Source of the DNA: Embleya scabrispora DSM 41855
GTDB lineage: Bacteria > Actinomycetota > Actinomycetes > Streptomycetales > Streptomycetaceae
DNA: 64,000 bases
NCBI RefSeq assembly: GCF_000372745.1
Contig: NZ_KB889640.1
Location: forward strand, 124,194 to 188,193
Reading direction: 5' to 3'
In this document: positions 60,610 to 64,000 of the stretch, in pieces
Layout of the letters: every line of letters begins with the position of its first letter
How positions within the stretch are numbered: position 1 is the stretch's first letter
Notes under the pieces: generated by a model
What the model was told of the DNA's origin: nothing
Databases searched by the model: none
What the model saw: only the letters and a program-made list of their open reading frames with translations
Translations under genes and position numbers: made by a program

Positions 60610-60828
60610 CTACCGGGCCGCCTGCATCGGGATCGGGATCGACCCGGACGGGCGCACGCGGTGCGGGGGTTCGATCGCACCGTCGGGCAGCAGCGCGCCG
60701 GTGTCCTCGAAGATCACCACGCCGTTGCACAGCAGGCTCCAGCCCTGCTCGGGATGGCTCTGTACGACGTGTGCCGCGAGGTGGTCGGAGGCCGAGGCGG
60801 CGGGACAGGGGGGAGAATGCCGGCACAT
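60610..60828 (-). CDS. Small Cys/His protein, DUF5999-like
   Basis: A 72-residue protein beginning MCRHSPPCPAASASDHLAAHVVQ (in two parts) and containing HPEQGWSLLCNGVVIFEDTG and LLPDGAIEPPHR. This is the layout of small actinomycete DUF5999 proteins, which have CxH...C residues at the N-terminus and no known function. GGAAGGATC precedes ATG 60828. It lies 100 bases upstream of rppA on the same strand. Confidence 0.75.
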   Translation of the reverse strand: MCRHSPPCPAASASDHLAAHVVQSHPEQGWSLLCNGVVIFEDTGALLPDGAIEPPHRVRPSGSIPIPMQAAR

Positions 60829-61059
60829 GGTCCTGATCCTTCCGGGAGTGCCGTGGTCGGCAGCGGGTCGACGAGCTGCCGCGGGATGCGTCGGTTGTTC
60901 GGTCACACGCCAACCGTGCGCCGCCCGCGGTCCCGGGCGGATGAGCCCACGGCCCCGAATCCGACGGCCGCTGTCCCGAGCCGGGCGGGCGGCCTCCCGG
61001 GCCTCCCGTTCGGAAACGGCGCCACCCATCGAGCGGACTCTCGCTCACGCGTTCGGAAT

Positions 61060-61344
61060 ATGCTGCCGGACGTGAACGACGACGAGCCGATCTTCAAGCG
61101 GGACAAGCGGGGACCGGGCCCCTACGTATACAACGTCCGCAATCCCATCGGTCTGGCACTGACCGCGATCACCCTGATCCTGCTCGTGATCATGCTGGTC
61201 CTGATGAACAAGCGCGTGGGCCCGTTCGCGCCGCCGTCCTCTCCGGAACGGCCCCCCTCGCGCGATTGGGAGTGGTCGCCGACGTCGCGACCGACGCCGT
61301 GGACGACGCCCGCGCCGACCACGGCGGCGCCGACCACCGGATAG
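61060..61344 (+). CDS. Small single-pass membrane protein
   Basis: A 94-residue protein with a charged N-terminus (DDEPIFKRDKRGPGPYVYNVRN), one transmembrane helix (about residues 29-50, PIGLALTAITLILLVIMLVL) and a Pro/Thr-rich tail. The KRGPGPYVYN segment is recurrent in small actinomycete membrane proteins. GTG 61072 is an alternative start. The function is unknown. It is divergent from the DUF5999-like gene. Confidence 0.55.
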   Translation: MLPDVNDDEPIFKRDKRGPGPYVYNVRNPIGLALTAITLILLVIMLVLMNKRVGPFAPPSSPERPPSRDWEWSPTSRPTPWTTPAPTTAAPTTG

Positions 61345-61364
61345 CCGCACCCCGCGCAGACGCG

Positions 61365-62576
61365 TCAGTTCCGGTGCGCCGCCTTGTCGTCGCGCAACCG
61401 CCGGGCCCGAAGCACCAGTTCCAACTCGAAACGGCGATCCGGTTCGTCCATCTCCTCACCCAGCAACTCACGGATCCGGCGCAGCCGATAGCGTACGGTC
61501 TGCGCGTGCACCCCCAGCCGTGCCGCGATCTCCGGGGCGCCGCCGCGCGTCTCCAGCCAGGCGAGCAGCGTCTCGGCCAGCCGACGCGAGTGCGCGGGCG
61601 GGCAGTTGTCCAGTGGCGCCAGACAGCGACGGGCCAGGTCCTCGATCAATTCCTCGGGCGGCAGCAACACCAGCGCCTCGGTGTGCTCGGTGCAGCGGAT
61701 AACCCGCCCGTGCGGCAGTTGCCCGCGTTCCATCAGGCGCAGCGCGGTACAGGCCCAGTGCAGCGACTTGGCCGCGTCGGCCAGCGGCACGGACGGACCG
61801 ATCGCGCCCGACCAACCCGCCATCGCCCGGCGCAGCAGTTCGGGACGGCCGGCCGCGTCCGGATCGGGCAGGATCATCCGCGGCCGTTCGCACTCCATGT
61901 CCAAGAGCACGTCCCGGCCCACCGCGGGCGCGACCGCGTCCGGCGCGGGTCGCAACAGCACGCCCACCGCGACCTGTTCGGGCAGTATCCAGCCGATCCG
62001 AGCGGCATGTTCGGCGAGCGCGCTCGCGGGTTCGGTCCCGTACTCGGTGAGCATCAGCTTGATCAGGCGTTTCTGCGCCCACAGGCGTTCGCCCACCTGG
62101 CGGGCCGCGGCTTCGGCGTAGCCGTGCACGGACTGGGCGACCAGGCCGTCGAGGTATTCGAAGCCCGCCTCGGCGAGTTCGTACATCGCCGGCGGCGGGA
62201 TCTCCACCTGCTGGCCGATCTCGGCCAGCCGCCGCCACGCGAGTCGCACGCCGAGCCGGTAGACCGCCTGCAACGAGTCCAGGCTGCGCCCCTGGAGCAC
62301 CTCGGCGCGGCCGAACATCTCGAACAGTTCCAGGCGTTCGTGCTGCCGGTCGCCGGTGGCGAGCAGGTGCTCGACGAAGTCGACCAGGGCGCGCCGGATG
62401 GCGACCAGGGCCATCGGTTCGCCGGACTCGTCCGGGACCAGCGGCAGTGTGGGGTATTCGATCCGGATGTCGCGCAGGATGTCCTGCGCCAGGTCGGGGA
62501 TCTCGGCGATGGCCAGATCGGCGAACCGGCGCAGTTGCGGCCGAGGCACATTCCGCCATGCGGTGCGCACCGTCAT
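61365..62576 (-). CDS. PucR/CdaR-type helix-turn-helix regulator
   Basis: A 403-residue regulator. The N-terminal 170 residues are an RsbR-like or RsbT-co-antagonist-like helical domain (FADLAIAEIPDLAQDILRDI). A GGDEF-like middle and a C-terminal HTH_30 follow (LAWLETRGGAPEIAARLGVHAQTVRYRLRRIRELLG, in parts, about 340-375). It differs from the other two PucR proteins in lacking the PucR sensor domain. GAGG precedes ATG 62576. Its targets are unknown; it is not adjacent to the nitrogen genes. Confidence 0.85.
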   Translation of the reverse strand: MTVRTAWRNVPRPQLRRFADLAIAEIPDLAQDILRDIRIEYPTLPLVPDESGEPMALVAIRRALVDFVEHLLATGDRQHERLELFEMFGRAEVLQGRSLDSLQAVYRLGVRLAWRRLAEIGQQVEIPPPAMYELAEAGFEYLDGLVAQSVHGYAEAAARQVGERLWAQKRLIKLMLTEYGTEPASALAEHAARIGWILPEQVAVGVLLRPAPDAVAPAVGRDVLLDMECERPRMILPDPDAAGRPELLRRAMAGWSGAIGPSVPLADAAKSLHWACTALRLMERGQLPHGRVIRCTEHTEALVLLPPEELIEDLARRCLAPLDNCPPAHSRRLAETLLAWLETRGGAPEIAARLGVHAQTVRYRLRRIRELLGEEMDEPDRRFELELVLRARRLRDDKAAHRN

Positions 62577-62665
62577 GTCGCCTCTTCCTCGCGGCGGATG
62601 GTCAGTGCCCTCGACGGGGGCGCGTAGCCGTGGCCGGACCCGTTTCCCGGCATGCGGTGCCGGCA

Positions 62666-62830
62666 TCAGGGCTGCGGGTTCGGCGCTGTGGGATCGGTGC
62701 GGAAGGTCACGAGCGGGACGTTGGGTTGCTCGGGAGTCTTGTGCAACGCGGCGACGATGCCGAACGCGGCACCGACGGCGAGGGCGGCGGCGAGGATCGC
62801 GGTCAACCCGGCGGCGAGCAGTCTGTGCAT
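62666..62830 (-). CDS. DUF2613-like small membrane protein
   Basis: A 54-residue protein with one N-terminal hydrophobic helix (about residues 4-28, LLAAGLTAILAAALAVGAAF) and a short Pro-rich tail. This matches the size and layout of actinobacterial DUF2613 proteins of unknown function. It is divergent from the DUF3068 gene. Confidence 0.6.
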   Translation of the reverse strand: MHRLLAAGLTAILAAALAVGAAFGIVAALHKTPEQPNVPLVTFRTDPTAPNPQP

Positions 62831-62883
62831 GCTTCGACGAGCCTCTCGATCGGAGGGCACCCCGCCCATTCCCATGCACCGGC

Positions 62884-62970
62884 TCTGTGATGAACACAGT
62901 GTGCGAGGTGTATTGACACTCCGTCAAGAGTGCGCCTACGGTTCCCGGCCTGAGACGGACGTGCACGTCC
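62884..62970 (+). promoter_or_regulatory. Promoter and palindromes upstream of the DUF3068 gene
   Basis: TTGACA at 62913-62918 and TACGGT at 62937-62942 form a housekeeping-type promoter with an 18-base spacer. CTGTG-ATGAA-CACAG (62884-62898) lies upstream, and the perfect palindrome GGACGTGCACGTCC (62957-62970) sits just past the expected start of transcription, where a repressor could act. Confidence 0.6.
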
Positions 62971-62999
62971 CCGAGGCCCTTTGCCGTCAGGAGTGCCCG

Positions 63000-64000
63000 A
63001 TGCGCCGCGCCATTTCCTCCCGTTCCCCGATCCTTTCCCTGGCTCTGCTCGGAGTCGGAGTCTTCCTGCTCGTGCTGGCCGCGATGCTGGCCTGGTACGT
63101 CGAGCCGCAGGCCCGGCGCACCCCTCTCGACATCGACGACACCGTGGTGTTCGCCGGTACCGGGAGCTATTTCGACACCGCCTCGCTGCGGCCGGTGCAC
63201 GGCGAGACGCTCACCGTGACCCGCCGGGTGGTGGGCGATGTGGTGGAGGCCGAGCGCAGCGGTCGGGCGGTGTGGGACGTGTCGACCACGATCGACACCC
63301 CCGCCACCCTGGCCGAGCACGATCCGCGTCGTTCCTACCAGTGGACGGTGGCGCGCTGGGTGACCGACCGGCGCACCAACGCCCCCGTGCACTGCTGCGG
63401 GGAGACGCCGGCGATCCAGGGCGAGGCGTTCCTGAAGTTCCCGTTCGACCTGGAGAAGCGAAGTTACCGCTGGTGGGACGAGACGTTGGGGGCGGCGATC
63501 CCGCTGGACTACCGGGGCACGGTGAAGGTGCGCGGACACCGCGGCTATCGCTTCACCGGCACCGTCCCGGACACCCGGGTCGGCGGCCGACAGGTCCCGG
63601 GCAGCCTCATCGGCGTCGCACAACCGCAGGTGCTCGCCGAGGAGTGGTACACGAACGCCGGTGTCGACCTGGTCGTCGACCCGCGCACCGGCCGGGTCAT
63701 CGACGCCAGGATCGCTCCGCGCAAGACCCTGCGGGCACCCGGCGCGAGTTCGGCCTCGGTGGTGCTGCTGGACAGCGCCGAAATCCGCTTCACCCCCGAA
63801 ACCCGGCGCCGGCAGGTCGATTTGGCGAAGAAGGACGATGCCAAGCTGGTGCTGGTCGGGGAGACCGCACCGGTCGCCGCCGGTGGCGCGGGGGCCGTGC
63901 TCGCCGCGCTCGGGGTGGTGTCGGTGGTCCGCGGACCACGGCGCGACGGGCCCGGTGCCGAGCCGGCCGCCGATCGGGACGCGCGGGTCCGCCGACGCCG
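63000..64000 (+). CDS. DUF3068 membrane-anchored protein (3' partial)
   Basis: The frame from ATG 63000 (AGGAG upstream) is open to the right edge, giving at least 333 residues. It has an N-terminal signal-anchor (residues 10-32, ILSLALLGVGVFLLVLAAML) and a long extracytoplasmic domain with DUF3068 features (TGSYFDTASLRPV, a Cys pair in VHCCGETP, and KFPFDLEKRSYRWWDETLG). A second hydrophobic segment lies near residues 292-310, before a charged cytoplasmic tail. The family includes actinobacterial porin PorA-like annotations; the function here is unknown. Confidence 0.8.
   Translation, partial: MRRAISSRSPILSLALLGVGVFLLVLAAMLAWYVEPQARRTPLDIDDTVVFAGTGSYFDTASLRPVHGETLTVTRRVVGDVVEAERSGRAVWDVSTTIDTPATLAEHDPRRSYQWTVARWVTDRRTNAPVHCCGETPAIQGEAFLKFPFDLEKRSYRWWDETLGAAIPLDYRGTVKVRGHRGYRFTGTVPDTRVGGRQVPGSLIGVAQPQVLAEEWYTNAGVDLVVDPRTGRVIDARIAPRKTLRAPGASSASVVLLDSAEIRFTPETRRRQVDLAKKDDAKLVLVGETAPVAAGGAGAVLAALGVVSVVRGPRRDGPGAEPAADRDARVRRR

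Noticed and set aside
1-64000. tRNA, rRNA, CRISPR, insertion sequence, prophage or integrative element
   Set aside because: No cloverleaf-like region, spaced repeat array, transposase, integrase or attachment-site pattern was seen on reading; a tRNA scan would settle the first point.

Overview
The window is very GC-rich DNA (roughly 70% or more by eye) with many GTG starts, GGAGG-type ribosome sites, apparently leaderless promoters and actinomycete-specific families: the DUF574-type methyltransferase, DUF3040, SPW repeat, DUF2613, DUF5999, DUF3068, an RppA-type polyketide synthase and a SpoIIE phosphatase with PAS and GAF domains. It is most likely a chromosomal segment of a Streptomyces-like filamentous actinomycete. 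The genus cannot be fixed from the sequence. I see no tRNA, rRNA, CRISPR array, insertion sequence or phage module.

Bases 1-16.1 kb are a nitrogen-heterocycle catabolic block. Three Cox/Xdh-type accessory genes (MoxR ATPase, VWA protein, XdhC) face a three-gene overlapping operon for an oxamate-carbamoyltransferase-like enzyme (FdrA, DUF1116, DUF2877). A PucR-type regulator is divergent from that operon. It is followed by a RutG-like uracil permease, a three-subunit molybdenum hydroxylase of CoxMSL form II, a CoxG protein and a nitrilase-family amidohydrolase. A strong hairpin closes the block.

Bases 16.2-22.9 kb are unrelated: a cis-prenyltransferase, a SpoIIE phosphatase, a YciI-like protein, and a YheO-type regulator with an aminotransferase and a broken ornithine cyclodeaminase gene.

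Bases 22.9-38.3 kb resume nitrogen catabolism: a barbiturase/cyanurate hydrolase family enzyme, carbamate kinase, a fused acyl-CoA carboxyltransferase, a class III CoA-transferase, an NmrA-like protein, a second PucR regulator, cytosine permease CodB, cytosine deaminase CodA, and HyuB/HyuA. Read together with the first block, these genes suggest a route cytosine -> uracil -> barbiturate -> 3-oxo-3-ureidopropanoate. That last compound is the one-carbon-longer homologue of oxalurate. I propose it is cleaved phosphorolytically by the FdrA complex to malonamate and carbamoyl phosphate, with carbamate kinase recovering ATP, the nitrilase releasing malonate, and the CoA-transferase/carboxyltransferase pair handling malonate. 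This is inference from gene content and chemistry; it is the main candidate novel system here.

Bases 38.3-64 kb are mixed: a methyltransferase, a 2-hydroxyacid dehydrogenase, small membrane proteins, a Thg1-like polymerase paired with a P-loop kinase, cupin and HutD proteins, a decayed chitinase, two divergent citrate synthase paralogues (one with a helix-turn-helix domain), aldose epimerase, a ClC channel, a GH15 glycosidase, a GMC oxidoreductase, a TIGR03084-like protein, a NarL-type two-component pair, RppA with a frameshifted MomA-like cupin, a third PucR/CdaR-type regulator and a DUF3068 protein cut by the right edge.
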